DNA of 64,000 nt from Flavihumibacter sp. UBA7668 (GTDB taxonomy: Bacteria > Bacteroidota > Bacteroidia > Chitinophagales > Chitinophagaceae): assembly GCF_002483205.1 (NCBI RefSeq), contig NZ_DLHM01000007.1, positions 682,001 through 746,000 on the forward strand. Reading direction: 5' to 3'. Of this stretch, positions 43,207-50,788 are shown in pieces. The notes under the pieces are model-generated. The model saw only the letters and a program-made list of their open reading frames with translations, searched no databases and was not told the DNA's origin. Positions within the stretch are counted from its first letter, which is position 1. Each line of letters starts with the position of its first letter. The translations under genes and the position numbers were made by a program.

Positions 43207-43599
43207 TCAATGATTACAGTCGCTCGTATGGCAATGATTGGCTTTCCGACAGAGCTGATAATTGCGAAAGTGGGCGTAAATGACAGCAATTACGGCTGGA
43301 ACCAGAAACCAGATCTGAAGATCATGCCAAACCTGCTTTGCAAGAAGTAACAGAATTCCAACACCAAAAATAATATAGGGTCCGGATTTATGGTGATGGC
43401 GTTTGTACCCATGCCATAGGGCGTTGGCTCCGATAATAAAGGCGATGAATATCATTAAATACTCAAATGCTTCATTATCAATGATATTTGTTCCAAATAT
43501 AGGCAGGCTGCTAAGCAGCAAAGGTAAAATAGCACAATGGATCGCACAGGCGACGGATGTTGCAATACCCAGGGCGTCCCAGTTAATCTTAAATGACAT
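43207..43599 (-). CDS. MerC domain membrane protein
   Basis: A 130-residue membrane protein with four hydrophobic segments. The first contains the metal-binding-type cysteines in ATSVACAIHCAILPLLLSSLPIF, typical of MerC; the tail LCRKANHCHTSDCNH adds three cysteines and three histidines. MerC proteins import mercuric ions, but chromosomal Bacteroidota copies beside Fur-family genes more likely handle zinc or another metal. It is divergent from SCO-Fur and has the clearest promoter in the window, with a palindrome over its -33 element. Confidence 0.87.
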   Translation of the reverse strand: MSFKINWDALGIATSVACAIHCAILPLLLSSLPIFGTNIIDNEAFEYLMIFIAFIIGANALWHGYKRHHHKSGPYIIFGVGILLLLAKQVWHDLQIWFLVPAVIAVIYAHFRNYQLCRKANHCHTSDCNH

Positions 43600-43606
43600 C
43601 GGACGG

Positions 43607-43637
43607 CAAAAATAAACAGATGCAACTTTGTTGCAAA
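43607..43637 (-). promoter_or_regulatory. Full consensus promoter of the MerC gene
   Basis: On the minus strand: TTTG at 43634-43637, a 19-nt spacer, and TATTTTTG at 43607-43614, matching TTTG-N19-TAnnTTTG. The start codon is at 43599. Confidence 0.75.
43621..43635. promoter_or_regulatory. Palindromic operator candidate (Fur/Zur-type)
   Basis: TGCAACTTTGTTGCA has perfect 6-bp arms around TTT and covers the spacer and part of the -33 element of the MerC promoter. A Fur-family regulator gene is in the divergent unit, making it the likely binder. Confidence 0.6.
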
Positions 43638-43668
43638 ATAAATCTTCTTAACAATTAGATCTGTTCAG

Positions 43669-43692
43669 CCGACCGGTGCCACCAGTCGGGTC
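43669..43692. repeat. Degenerate GC-rich iteron pair, inverted
   Basis: CCGACCGGTG followed by CCACCAGTCGGGTC: an inverted and a direct copy of the 14-bp unit found in the amidase and nagA genes, forming a short hairpin 20 bp upstream of the SCO -7 element. Confidence 0.7.
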
Positions 43693-43711
43693 AGGGGATC
43701 AAATAAGGGTG

Positions 43712-43719
43712 TAAATTTG
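43712..43719 (+). promoter_or_regulatory. -7 promoter element of the SCO-Fur unit
   Basis: TAAATTTG, matching TAnnTTTG, 5 bp before the ATG at 43725, implying a leaderless or very short leader transcript. Confidence 0.5.
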
Positions 43720-43724
43720 CAAGC

Positions 43725-44372
43725 ATGAGTAAGAAAACGATTTTTTTTATAGGGTTTTTTGCTGTTTTGTTTGTCGGGTTTGTTTTTGCGATGACAAAAT
43801 TATTGCCGGGTTTTGGTGAAGTGAAGATGCCGGTTTTGAGCTATGTCCAACCATTTCGCTTTAATGATCAGCATGGAAACTCCTTTACACAGGATCAGGT
43901 TCAGGGTAAAGTGTATGTGGCGGAGTATTTTTTTACTACCTGTCCGGGTATTTGCCCCAAAATGAATACCAACATGAAAAAAGTGTTTGATCAATACAAA
44001 AGCAATCCTGAATTTTTGATACTGTCGCATTCGGTTGATCCTGCGGTCGATACAGTAGCAAGAATGAAAGTTTATGCAGATTCTATGGGTGTCAATAATG
44101 CCAATTGGTTTTTCCTGACCGGGCCTAAAGACAGTTTATATCTGGCAGCCCGTGTGAGTTATTTGTTAGATGATCCAAAGAATAATAATGAACGGATTGA
44201 GGATCAGTTTATACATACACAATTTTTTGCTTTGGTCGACAAAGCGGGTCGTGTACGCAGAATTTATGATGGTTTGAAAAAAGAAGAAGTTGATCAGATG
44301 ATCAATGATATTCCAGTATTATTGGAAGAATCTGTAACGGATGCATCACGATTACCCAAATCAACGTTCTAA
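43725..44372 (+). CDS. SCO1/SenC family copper chaperone
   Basis: A 215-residue thioredoxin-fold protein anchored by an N-terminal membrane helix (about 5-25). The copper site is complete: CPGIC (C73, C77) in EYFFTTCPGICPKMNTNM and the distal His in FIHTQFFALVD. SCO proteins deliver copper to the CuA site of cytochrome oxidase or act as thiol-disulfide reductants. Cytochrome oxidase genes are not adjacent. The Fur-family gene follows after 9 bp. Confidence 0.93.
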   Translation: MSKKTIFFIGFFAVLFVGFVFAMTKLLPGFGEVKMPVLSYVQPFRFNDQHGNSFTQDQVQGKVYVAEYFFTTCPGICPKMNTNMKKVFDQYKSNPEFLILSHSVDPAVDTVARMKVYADSMGVNNANWFFLTGPKDSLYLAARVSYLLDDPKNNNERIEDQFIHTQFFALVDKAGRVRRIYDGLKKEEVDQMINDIPVLLEESVTDASRLPKSTF

Positions 44373-44381
44373 TCAAATTTT

Positions 44382-44804
44382 ATGCAGGAAGCCATACAGG
44401 ATATCTTAAAGAAGAATCAGTTAAGCATTACAGGCAGCCGGGTTAAAATTCTCGAATTATTTCTGGATCAGCCTGGTGCATTGGCACATGGTGATATAGA
44501 GCGCAGGACTGGTGAAAAATTTGATCGGGTTACGGTGTATCGTACGTTACAGGTTTTTTTGTCCAAAGGAATAATTCATTCCATACCAACTGCAGATAAT
44601 AGTGTACTCTATGCATTGTGTAAAGATGAATGCGGAGAAGGCCATCACCATGATAATCATGTTCATTTTGTTTGCGATAAATGTGGAAATACCGTTTGTC
44701 TGGATGAAGTAACGGTGCCGGTTATACGCTTGCCGAGAGGATATAAATCCAGCCAGATCCAGGTGGTGGTGAATGGTAAATGCAAGGCCTGCTCGCGTGA
44801 CTAA
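44382..44804 (+). CDS. Fur family metalloregulator, possibly Zur
   Basis: A 140-residue transcription regulator: winged-helix part with ITGSRVKILELFLDQPGALAHGDIERRTGEKFDRVTVYRTLQVFLSKGIIHSI, then a dimerisation domain with the histidine-rich GEGHHHDNHVHFVCDKCGNTVCLDEV and a second pair GKCKAC, making the structural zinc site. It senses iron or zinc; the sensor ligands cannot be separated by eye. Its partners SCO and the divergent MerC gene suggest control of zinc or copper homeostasis, probably through the palindrome at 43621-43635. Confidence 0.9.
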   Translation: MQEAIQDILKKNQLSITGSRVKILELFLDQPGALAHGDIERRTGEKFDRVTVYRTLQVFLSKGIIHSIPTADNSVLYALCKDECGEGHHHDNHVHFVCDKCGNTVCLDEVTVPVIRLPRGYKSSQIQVVVNGKCKACSRD

Positions 44805-44855
44805 ACGAAAAAGTGGTGGATAAGTTCTTTCTGACAAATGTCAATAAAACAGGGG

Positions 44856-44962
44856 TAAAAATAAAGCCCCGATGTAGACACACCGGGACTTTTGGTTAAG
44901 GCTCTGATTAGTAGCTATTTTAAGAATCCGTTAGGATTCGTTTGATCTTTCTAAGTGTTTTC
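44856..44962 (-). ncRNA. Candidate small non-coding RNA, about 107 nt
   Basis: In the 234-bp gap between the converging fur and M3 peptidase genes, the minus strand shows a full promoter (TTTG-N20-TATATTTG), then a short hairpin (44924-44939, GAATCC stems with GTTA loop), then a 9-bp terminator stem (44863-44871 with 44884-44892) followed by TTTATTTTT. One stem pair is U-G on the minus strand but C-A on the plus strand, so the hairpin is better as a minus-strand RNA. No open frame of note. The RNA family was not recognised. Confidence 0.5.
44863..44892 (-). terminator. Terminator of the candidate small RNA
   Basis: Stem AAAGTCCCG / CGGGGCTTT (minus strand) with one G-U pair and a 12-nt loop, followed by ATTTTT. 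With one mismatch it could also stop fur on the plus strand. Confidence 0.7.
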
Positions 44963-44967
44963 TTGTA

Positions 44968-44999
44968 CAAATATATTGTTATAAATCATTCTTTTCAAA
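44968..44999 (-). promoter_or_regulatory. Promoter of the candidate small RNA
   Basis: TTTG at 44996-44999, 20-nt spacer, TATATTTG at 44968-44975 on the minus strand. It lies downstream of the M3 peptidase stop and points away from any gene, so it does not serve a known CDS. Confidence 0.6.
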
Positions 45000-45038
45000 T
45001 TTTCCATATACCCTAATGTGGGTATTTTTCAAATCTGT

Positions 45039-46754
45039 TTAAAGTTTTCGCATCTCTGCTGCCACAAAGTCCATCAATGTTTTAACACGGTTTGAACCAA
45101 GATCAAAAGGAATACCTGCTGCCTGGTATAATTCAGGTAAAGTGCGGGTTCCGCCTAAAGAAAGAGCTTTTGAATAATTGTCTAAAGCCTGGTTTTTGTC
45201 ACCTTTGAACTGCATCCACATACCAATCGCTCCCAATTGGGCAATTCCATACTCAATATAATAGAAAGGAACTTCAAATAAATGGAGCTGGCGTTGCCAA
45301 CCGAATTTGCGAAACTCATCCAATCCTGATAAATCAAGTACACCGGTAGCAAACTCATCGTTGATTTCTAGCCATTTATTTGCTCTTTCGTCTAAACTAT
45401 GTTGGGGGTGTTCATACACCCAATGTTGGAACTTATCAATTATCGCTATCCAGGGGAAAATAGTAATTACTCGTTCCAACTGGTGTTCTTTTGCACGTAA
45501 CAGTTCTTCTTCTTTATCAAAAAAACTGTGCCAATAATCCATACTGAACAATTCCATACTCATGCTTGCCACTTCAGCAATTTCCATCGGGTATTCTTTG
45601 AATGCCGAAAGCCGCAATGGGTGGGCAAGGAAGCTGTGAATGGCATGACCGCCTTCATGTACCATTGTTGTAACATCATGCATTTGTCCGGCAGCGTTCA
45701 TGAAAATAAAAGGAGCACCACTTTCAGCCAGTGGACAATTATACCCACCCGGAGCTTTACCTTTTCGGCTTTCGAGGTCAAGATGCCCCATTTTTTTCAT
45801 AGTTACCAGGCAGTCTGCAAAAAGAGGACGGAGTTCTCGGAAGCATTCGATGGTTTTTTCGAGTAATTCTTCACTTGTTTTGAAGGGGCGAAGAGGTTCG
45901 ATTCCATCGGGTTCAGCTTCCGTATCCCAGGGGCGAAGGGTATCCAGCTTAAGTTTGGCTTGTTTCTTCCGATAAATTTCTGCAACCAGGGGTACCACAT
46001 GCTGTTTTACTGCTTCATGAAAAGCGAAACAGTCTTCTTTTGTATAATCAAAACGGCCCATTTCTGCGAATTTGTAATCGCGGTAATTGGCAAATCCTGT
46101 ATTGAGAGCAACCTGATGTCGCTTTTCTACCAACTGACTAAAAAGCTCATTTAGTTGTTCGCGATCCTGGTACCGACGTTCCTGTATGCTGCGGTATACA
46201 GCCTCCCTTTTGGTACGGTCGGGATGTTCCAGGAATTTAGTAGCCTGTTGAAGCGTATATTCTTTGCCATCAAACGTAACCGTCATTTTGCCAGAAATAA
46301 CGCCATATTGTTGGGCTAATACAGAAAGATCCGCCTGAAGAGGGATATTTTCTTCCCTATAAAGATCAATTGACTTTTTTACTGACCGGAGATAGGTAAA
46401 ATATTCTTGCTGATCGAGTCCTTTAGTGTATTCATTGCTGATCAGCTTTCTGTTTAGTTGATCGGCATAAGGCTGGATTTTCGGTTGAATTTCCATCACG
46501 AAAAAGGTGAAAGCTTCTTCCAACGCTTTATTTTCTGTGTCGCAGGTCATGCGAATCTGGCGCCAGCAGGCATCTTCGCTGATGACCGCTTCCAGCTCAC
46601 TACAATCAGCCATCCATTTTTCGAGTTCATCGCTGGAATGAAGGGGCCTGTTGAGCAGGTCCATAAAATAGGGTTCAAGTACATCCCAGGTAGTAATGGT
46701 AAATTCCTCGGTCAGGAACTGCCGGGGCGCTTTCTGAATATTGGCGATAGACAT
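45039..46754 (-). CDS. M3 family oligoendopeptidase (PepF-like)
   Basis: A 571-residue cytosolic zinc metallopeptidase. The zinc motif is HEGGH at about 366 in TTMVHEGGHAIHSFLAHPLRL, with the third ligand region EVASMSMELF downstream. Upstream conserved stretches: CPLAESGAPFIFMNAAGQMHDV. Such enzymes degrade oligopeptides of about 5-20 residues. It follows the DUF5606 gene by 10 bp, so they share a transcript. Its stop is 76 bp from the start of the candidate small RNA. Confidence 0.92.
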   Translation of the reverse strand: MSIANIQKAPRQFLTEEFTITTWDVLEPYFMDLLNRPLHSSDELEKWMADCSELEAVISEDACWRQIRMTCDTENKALEEAFTFFVMEIQPKIQPYADQLNRKLISNEYTKGLDQQEYFTYLRSVKKSIDLYREENIPLQADLSVLAQQYGVISGKMTVTFDGKEYTLQQATKFLEHPDRTKREAVYRSIQERRYQDREQLNELFSQLVEKRHQVALNTGFANYRDYKFAEMGRFDYTKEDCFAFHEAVKQHVVPLVAEIYRKKQAKLKLDTLRPWDTEAEPDGIEPLRPFKTSEELLEKTIECFRELRPLFADCLVTMKKMGHLDLESRKGKAPGGYNCPLAESGAPFIFMNAAGQMHDVTTMVHEGGHAIHSFLAHPLRLSAFKEYPMEIAEVASMSMELFSMDYWHSFFDKEEELLRAKEHQLERVITIFPWIAIIDKFQHWVYEHPQHSLDERANKWLEINDEFATGVLDLSGLDEFRKFGWQRQLHLFEVPFYYIEYGIAQLGAIGMWMQFKGDKNQALDNYSKALSLGGTRTLPELYQAAGIPFDLGSNRVKTLMDFVAAEMRKL

Positions 46755-46764
46755 AATTAGAGTC

Positions 46765-47394
46765 TTATTCTTCTGATTTTTTCTTACGGGCCGCTTTTTT
46801 CGGCTTTTCTTCGGTAGTTTCTTCAGTTAGGTCAGAACTGGATTCAGCTGCTTTTTTAGGAGCTGCTTTTTTCTTTGCTTTAGGTTTTTCCTCAGCTGTT
46901 TCCTCTTCTTTAGAAGTCGTTTCGGCTTTTGTGGCTTTATCTGCTTTTTTCGTTTTAGCAGTAGTTTCAGCTGCTTCAGCAACTTTACCCTCTTCGGGGC
47001 TTGCATCAGCTTCAGGAAGAATGAATTCGATGTTGTTTTTGTCGATGATTTCAAACCATTTCACCATCTTTTTCATATCGCTGGCATAGACTCTTTCGAA
47101 ATCCATATCAGGATATGTTTTTTCGAAATAGGCCTTCAAACCATTGCCATCTTTACTATCAGGAAGCTCGCGGCCAGTGGTTTTCATGGCTTTAAAGATT
47201 TCCACAAGATTTATATTATCACGCTTGGTATAAATTTCAATGCTCTCCAGGTGAGAGAAATTGTGCTTACGCGACGACACGAATTTGGTAGTCTGATCAT
47301 CCAGTGAGCGAACGATCGCTCCATCGGTTTTACTGGCTACTAATTCAAACAATCCGGGTAATCCGGTTACGGCAATGATTCTGTTATATTCCAT
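46765..47394 (-). CDS. DUF5606 protein with Lys/Ala/Glu-rich tail
   Basis: A 209-residue protein. The N-terminal 130 residues (MEYNRIIAVTGLPGLFELVASKTDGAIVRSLDDQTTKFVSSRKHNF) are the Bacteroidota DUF5606 domain of unknown function. The last 80 residues are low-complexity, with runs of K, A, E and T (KPKAKKKAAPKKAAE), like histone H1-type or translation-associated tails, suggesting nucleic-acid or ribosome contact. ATG 47394 chosen over TTG 47421. A GC-rich iteron copy lies upstream at 47439-47452. Confidence 0.8.
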   Translation of the reverse strand: MEYNRIIAVTGLPGLFELVASKTDGAIVRSLDDQTTKFVSSRKHNFSHLESIEIYTKRDNINLVEIFKAMKTTGRELPDSKDGNGLKAYFEKTYPDMDFERVYASDMKKMVKWFEIIDKNNIEFILPEADASPEEGKVAEAAETTAKTKKADKATKAETTSKEEETAEEKPKAKKKAAPKKAAESSSDLTEETTEEKPKKAARKKKSEE

Positions 47395-47438
47395 ATCTAC
47401 AAAATTGTAAGGGAGGTGCAAGATAAAACAAATTCCTT

Positions 47439-47452
47439 ACCCGGCGGGTGGG
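47439..47452 (-). repeat. Single GC-rich iteron copy
   Basis: ACCCGGCGGGTGGG on the plus strand; the minus strand reads CCCACCCGCCGGGT, matching the unit found in the amidase and nagA genes. It sits between the LytTR regulator stop and the DUF5606 gene. Confidence 0.7.
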
Positions 47453-47455
47453 GGA

Positions 47456-48205
47456 TCAGGCGTCCAGCCATTCTTTGAAAGCCGCAGTTTGTTCTGAACT
47501 TATCAGGACATCCTCCGGGGCGGCAGGGTGCAATTCGACCAATAACTTGCCCTTACCTATAGATTTTAATTTCTTTATGGAATTTATATGGGCCAGAAAC
47601 TGCCGATTTAGACGAAAAAACTGGGCAGGATTAAGTTCCCTTTCAATATCACTCAAAGATTTATCAAGCAGGTATTTTTGTCCGCCTGCATCTACCAGAC
47701 AAACCATTTTGTGGGCGGCATAAAAAAAAGCGATTTCTTCTGTTTTAAGTGCGATATAGTCAGTGCCTCTTTTAATGAGCCATCGTTTTTTAAACTGGTC
47801 AGGATTTTTTCTAAATTTCTGAAGTTGTTCGAAAGAGTTTGAAAAATGTGCTTTAAGTAGTTCATATTTCTGTAGGGCAGCCGAAAGTTTTACCTGAGCA
47901 ATCGGCTTTAACAGGTAGTCAATACTGTTATGTTCGAATGCATTTTGCCAATAATCATCGTATGCCGTACAGAAAATAACCGGACAATCGAGTTTTACCT
48001 CATCAAAAATGTGGAAAGATTGTCCGTCGGTCAATTCGATATCCATAAAAATCAAATCGGGGTGCGGGTGGGATTTCAACCATTGGACCGATTCTTTAAC
48101 CGTTTGCAGAATTGAAAGCAGCTCCAAATCATTTCGTAATTGAAAAAGCGCTTCAGATAAGCGCTCAGCTGCGGGAAGTTCATCTTCAATGATTAATATT
48201 TTCAT
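47456..48205 (-). CDS. LytTR family response regulator
   Basis: A 249-residue regulator with an N-terminal receiver domain (MKILIIEDELPAAERL, phospho-acceptor in PDLIFMDIELTDGQSFHIF near 56, CTAYDDYWQNAFEHNSIDYLLKPI) and a C-terminal LytTR DNA-binding domain (FLIKRGTDYIALKTEEIAFFYAAHKMVCLVDAGGQKYLLDKSL, FFRLNRQFLAHINSIKKL). Pairs with the LytS-like kinase 1 bp upstream. Bacteroidota pairs of this type often control envelope or stress genes; the target is unknown. Confidence 0.93.
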   Translation of the reverse strand: MKILIIEDELPAAERLSEALFQLRNDLELLSILQTVKESVQWLKSHPHPDLIFMDIELTDGQSFHIFDEVKLDCPVIFCTAYDDYWQNAFEHNSIDYLLKPIAQVKLSAALQKYELLKAHFSNSFEQLQKFRKNPDQFKKRWLIKRGTDYIALKTEEIAFFYAAHKMVCLVDAGGQKYLLDKSLSDIERELNPAQFFRLNRQFLAHINSIKKLKSIGKGKLLVELHPAAPEDVLISSEQTAAFKEWLDA

Positions 48206-48206
48206 A

Positions 48207-49289
48207 TCAACGCAGGGTTAAAAGGGGAAGCCGTACAAAGAAAAAGCCATTCCCTTTTTCAATTGTCAGGGGGATTGAAGTAATTAGCATAAAGCGTTCG
48301 AGCAGATTAGCAAGCCCGATGCCGCTGGTTTGACGGAGTTTTTTTTCCCGGATTTCATTGGATACGGAAAGTTGCCCATTTGATTCGATGATATTGATAG
48401 TAAGTGGCTGTTTTTTGGAAAACTCATTGTGTTTGATGGCATTTTCGATAAGAATTTGCAATGAAATTGGTGGAAGGAGGTATTTATCCAGACAATCTTC
48501 CTGAATTTCTTTTTTAATAATGATACAATCGCTAAAGCGGATTTTTAAAAGAGCGATATAATTATCCATGAAGCTGAGTTCTTCCTTCAGCAATACAAGA
48601 TCACGGGATTTATTCTGGAGGATATACCGATAGACTTCTGCCAGATTATCATTGAAAATTTGCGCTTTTCCGGGATTGGAACTGATCAGGTGGCTGAGTG
48701 TGTTGAGCGAATTGAACATAAAATGTGGATCAATCTGGTTCTTGAGTGCCTGCAATTCAGCTTCCGCTCTTGCTTTTTCCAGACTTGCGTTTCGCAGAAT
48801 TTCAGATTCGGATTCCTTTACAAGGAACACCGTTTCATAAACATGAACTATAAAGATTACCGAAATAAGAATGATCAGAGTATTATTCCAGATAGCAGTC
48901 CAATTGATTTGTGCCTCTAGAAAGAGATGAAACCAGCCAACTAGCAGGAGTATAGTAATTGGGATCGTAAAAAAGGGGATTACGAGCAGGAGGGCAAAGA
49001 TTTTTTTTACCGGTTGATTGAACCAGTTGAAATAAGAGCGGAGGGTAAAGAGCAGAAACCGGTTTCCTTCCCAAACAACAAATGCCAGGCCTATTGTATA
49101 AAGGAAGCTGAGTTTGATTTGTAAGAGACTAAACAGTTGAAAGGGGACAAAAGAAGTTAGCAAAGGAATAGCTATTCCGCAAAAAGGAATGAGGATCACA
49201 CGGAAGCCGATATCGTTGATCTTATTTCCTTCCTGTGGAAGTTTTGTCGGGGAAAATTCGGGTTTGGTCACCCTGACTTCCGGGTTCAT
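48207..49289 (-). CDS. LytS-like sensor histidine kinase
   Basis: A 360-residue kinase with four predicted membrane helices in the first 170 residues, a short coiled linker (EKARAEAELQALKNQ) and the His_kinase domain with phospho-acceptor H189 in QIDPHFMFNSLNTLSHLI. The ATPase part includes PPISLQILIENAIKHNEF (N box) and GIGLANLLERF (G box). No extracellular sensor domain, so it may sense membrane state. The response regulator follows after 1 bp. Confidence 0.92.
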   Translation of the reverse strand: MNPEVRVTKPEFSPTKLPQEGNKINDIGFRVILIPFCGIAIPLLTSFVPFQLFSLLQIKLSFLYTIGLAFVVWEGNRFLLFTLRSYFNWFNQPVKKIFALLLVIPFFTIPITILLLVGWFHLFLEAQINWTAIWNNTLIILISVIFIVHVYETVFLVKESESEILRNASLEKARAEAELQALKNQIDPHFMFNSLNTLSHLISSNPGKAQIFNDNLAEVYRYILQNKSRDLVLLKEELSFMDNYIALLKIRFSDCIIIKKEIQEDCLDKYLLPPISLQILIENAIKHNEFSKKQPLTINIIESNGQLSVSNEIREKKLRQTSGIGLANLLERFMLITSIPLTIEKGNGFFFVRLPLLTLR

Positions 49290-49347
49290 GCTGGTTCACT
49301 TGGTCTATGTGAATTTAGCTAATAGTTTAGGAATCAAAACAAGTAAT

Positions 49348-49761
49348 ATGGATATAAGCAGCATTAACTGGCTAGCCGTTTTGGTAGCGGGATTATCCGC
49401 TTTTGTGGTAGGGGGAATCTGGTATTCGCCGGGTTTATTTGGAAATACCTGGATGCGGGAGTCGGGATTAACTGAAGAGCAGATTCGTTCAGGTAATAAG
49501 GGAAAGATTTTTGGATTTACGGCTGTTTTTTCTTTATTGATGGCGGCTAATCTCGGAATGTTCCTGGTAGATAGTGCGGAAATGAAAACGGATATTTCAT
49601 GGGGAACAATTGCTGGATTTTTGGCTGGTATCTGGACCTTTTCTGCCATTGCGATTCATAGCTTATTTGAATTGAAATCCTGGAAACACATTCTGATCAA
49701 TGGAGGCTATTCTCTGGTTGCACTCACGCTGATGGGGGCAATCATCGGTCTCTGGAGGTAA
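49348..49761 (+). CDS. DUF1761 family membrane protein
   Basis: A 137-residue protein with four membrane segments, of the DUF1761 family (INWLAVLVAGLSAFVVGGIWYSPGLFGNTWMRESGLTEEQ, HSLFELKSWKHILINGGYSLVALTLMGAIIGLWR). Function unknown. ATG 49348 used; the open frame upstream runs antisense to the kinase start and is not coding. Its stop TAA is directly followed by a copy of the TGTCAGACAGG repeat. Confidence 0.85.
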   Translation: MDISSINWLAVLVAGLSAFVVGGIWYSPGLFGNTWMRESGLTEEQIRSGNKGKIFGFTAVFSLLMAANLGMFLVDSAEMKTDISWGTIAGFLAGIWTFSAIAIHSLFELKSWKHILINGGYSLVALTLMGAIIGLWR

Positions 49762-49799
49762 GTGTCAGACAGGTGTTAGAACAATGTTAGAACACGACG
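49762..49799. repeat. TGTCAGACAGG/TGTTAGAAC repeat copy 2
   Basis: GTGTCAGACAGGTGTTAGAAC followed by AATGTTAGAAC, beginning one base after the DUF1761 stop. It shares its first 20 bases with the arms of the palindrome at 17946-18060. The TGTTAGAAC element occurs twice in direct orientation and creates a false ATG start for the next gene. Confidence 0.8.
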
Positions 49800-49813
49800 T
49801 TAAAATCAAGTAT

Positions 49814-50197
49814 ATGTCACAACATGCAATCAGCTGGTTTGAGATTCCAACTTCCAATCTTGGGCGGGCACAGAAATTTTATGAAACTATTTTTGGCTTT
49901 GAAATGGTAGCTATGGATATGCCAAATTTACCAATGCGGATGTTTCCGGTTACTGATTTTACTTTTATTAGTGGCGCTTTAACCTATGCCCCTGATTTTT
50001 ACCAACCACAGTCAAATGGCAGTTTGATATATCTGAATGCCAATCCAGACCTTCAGCTGGTTTTAGATCGCATAGAAGATGCGGGCGGAAAAATTCTGGT
50101 ACCTAAAACGGAAATAGCTGCTGATATTGGATTTATGGCTGTATTTCTCGACTCCGAAGGGAATCGGGTAGCTTTGTACTCTGTACCCATTCAATAA
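49814..50197 (+). CDS. VOC family protein (glyoxalase/bleomycin resistance fold)
   Basis: A 127-residue protein of the vicinal oxygen chelate superfamily: AISWFEIPTSNLGRAQKFYETIFGFEM at the start and GKILVPKTEIAADIGFMAVFLDSEGNRVALYS at the end, giving two beta-alpha-beta-beta-beta modules. Members act as lyases, dioxygenases or binding proteins; no specific role can be given. ATG 49814 is chosen; an earlier ATG lies in the upstream repeat. Confidence 0.85.
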   Translation: MSQHAISWFEIPTSNLGRAQKFYETIFGFEMVAMDMPNLPMRMFPVTDFTFISGALTYAPDFYQPQSNGSLIYLNANPDLQLVLDRIEDAGGKILVPKTEIAADIGFMAVFLDSEGNRVALYSVPIQ

Positions 50198-50244
50198 AAC
50201 CGGTAAATCCGAAGTTTGCTTTAGAATTCATAAATTATTACAGC

Positions 50245-50745
50245 ATGAGTTCAGAAGATTGGAGCCGTTTTACAGTTCGCATAAATGTGAAAGCAAGGAG
50301 AAGCGATCTTTATGATGCTTGGTCTACCCGTGCAGGTATGGAATATTGGTTTTTGAGAAGCTGTGAGTATGTTGACAGGAAAGGTTATATACTGGATCAA
50401 GAAGAGCTGGCAGGTGAGGGTTGCCAATATACTTTTTTATGGTTTGGTTATCCTGATGAGGTTTTTGAACTGGGAGAAATCCTGGAAGCAAATGGGCAGG
50501 ATCTCTTCAGGTTCCGTTTTGGAAATGCTGGCATTTGTACTGTTCGATTATTATTGGCTGGAGATGAACAGATTGTAGAATTGGTACAGGATCATATTCC
50601 CGAAGATGAAAACTCAAAATTCAAGTTCCATATTGGCTGTAAAACCGGCTGGACCTTTTATTTATCCAATTTAAAAAGCCTGTTTGAGGGAGGAATAGAT
50701 TTAAGAAACCGCGATTGCAATCTTCAGGAAATGTTAAACTCATAA
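50245..50745 (+). CDS. SRPBCC/START-like domain protein
   Basis: A 166-residue soluble protein of the AHSA1-like SRPBCC group (FTVRINVKARRSDLYDAWSTRAGMEYWFL, VRLLLAGDEQIVELVQDHIPEDENSKFKFHIGCKTGWTFYLSNLKSLFEGGIDLR). The fold has a hydrophobic pocket for lipids or metabolites; the ligand is unknown. The WxxxL-type ending and the conserved TGWTFYLSNLKS support the family. A repeat-based hairpin follows 2 bp after its stop. Confidence 0.83.
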   Translation: MSSEDWSRFTVRINVKARRSDLYDAWSTRAGMEYWFLRSCEYVDRKGYILDQEELAGEGCQYTFLWFGYPDEVFELGEILEANGQDLFRFRFGNAGICTVRLLLAGDEQIVELVQDHIPEDENSKFKFHIGCKTGWTFYLSNLKSLFEGGIDLRNRDCNLQEMLNS

Positions 50746-50747
50746 GG

Positions 50748-50785
50748 AGATGTTAGAATACAGTTCTAACATCTGTCTGATACCT
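50748..50785. repeat. TGTCAGACAGG/TGTTAGAAC repeat copy 3, hairpin
   Basis: AGATGTTAGAA and TTCTAACATCT form a perfect 11-bp stem with a 5-base loop (50748-50774), followed by GTCTGATACCT. It starts 2 bp after the SRPBCC stop and ends 3 bp before the next ATG. Confidence 0.8.
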
Positions 50786-50788
50786 ACT

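Noticed and set aside
46827..47054. Lysine-rich minus-strand frame as a separate basic protein
   Set aside because: It is the shifted frame of the Lys/Ala-rich tail of the DUF5606 protein.
49189..49347. N-terminal extension of the DUF1761 gene
   Set aside because: It runs antisense through the kinase start and lacks family sequence; the protein begins at the ATG at 49348.
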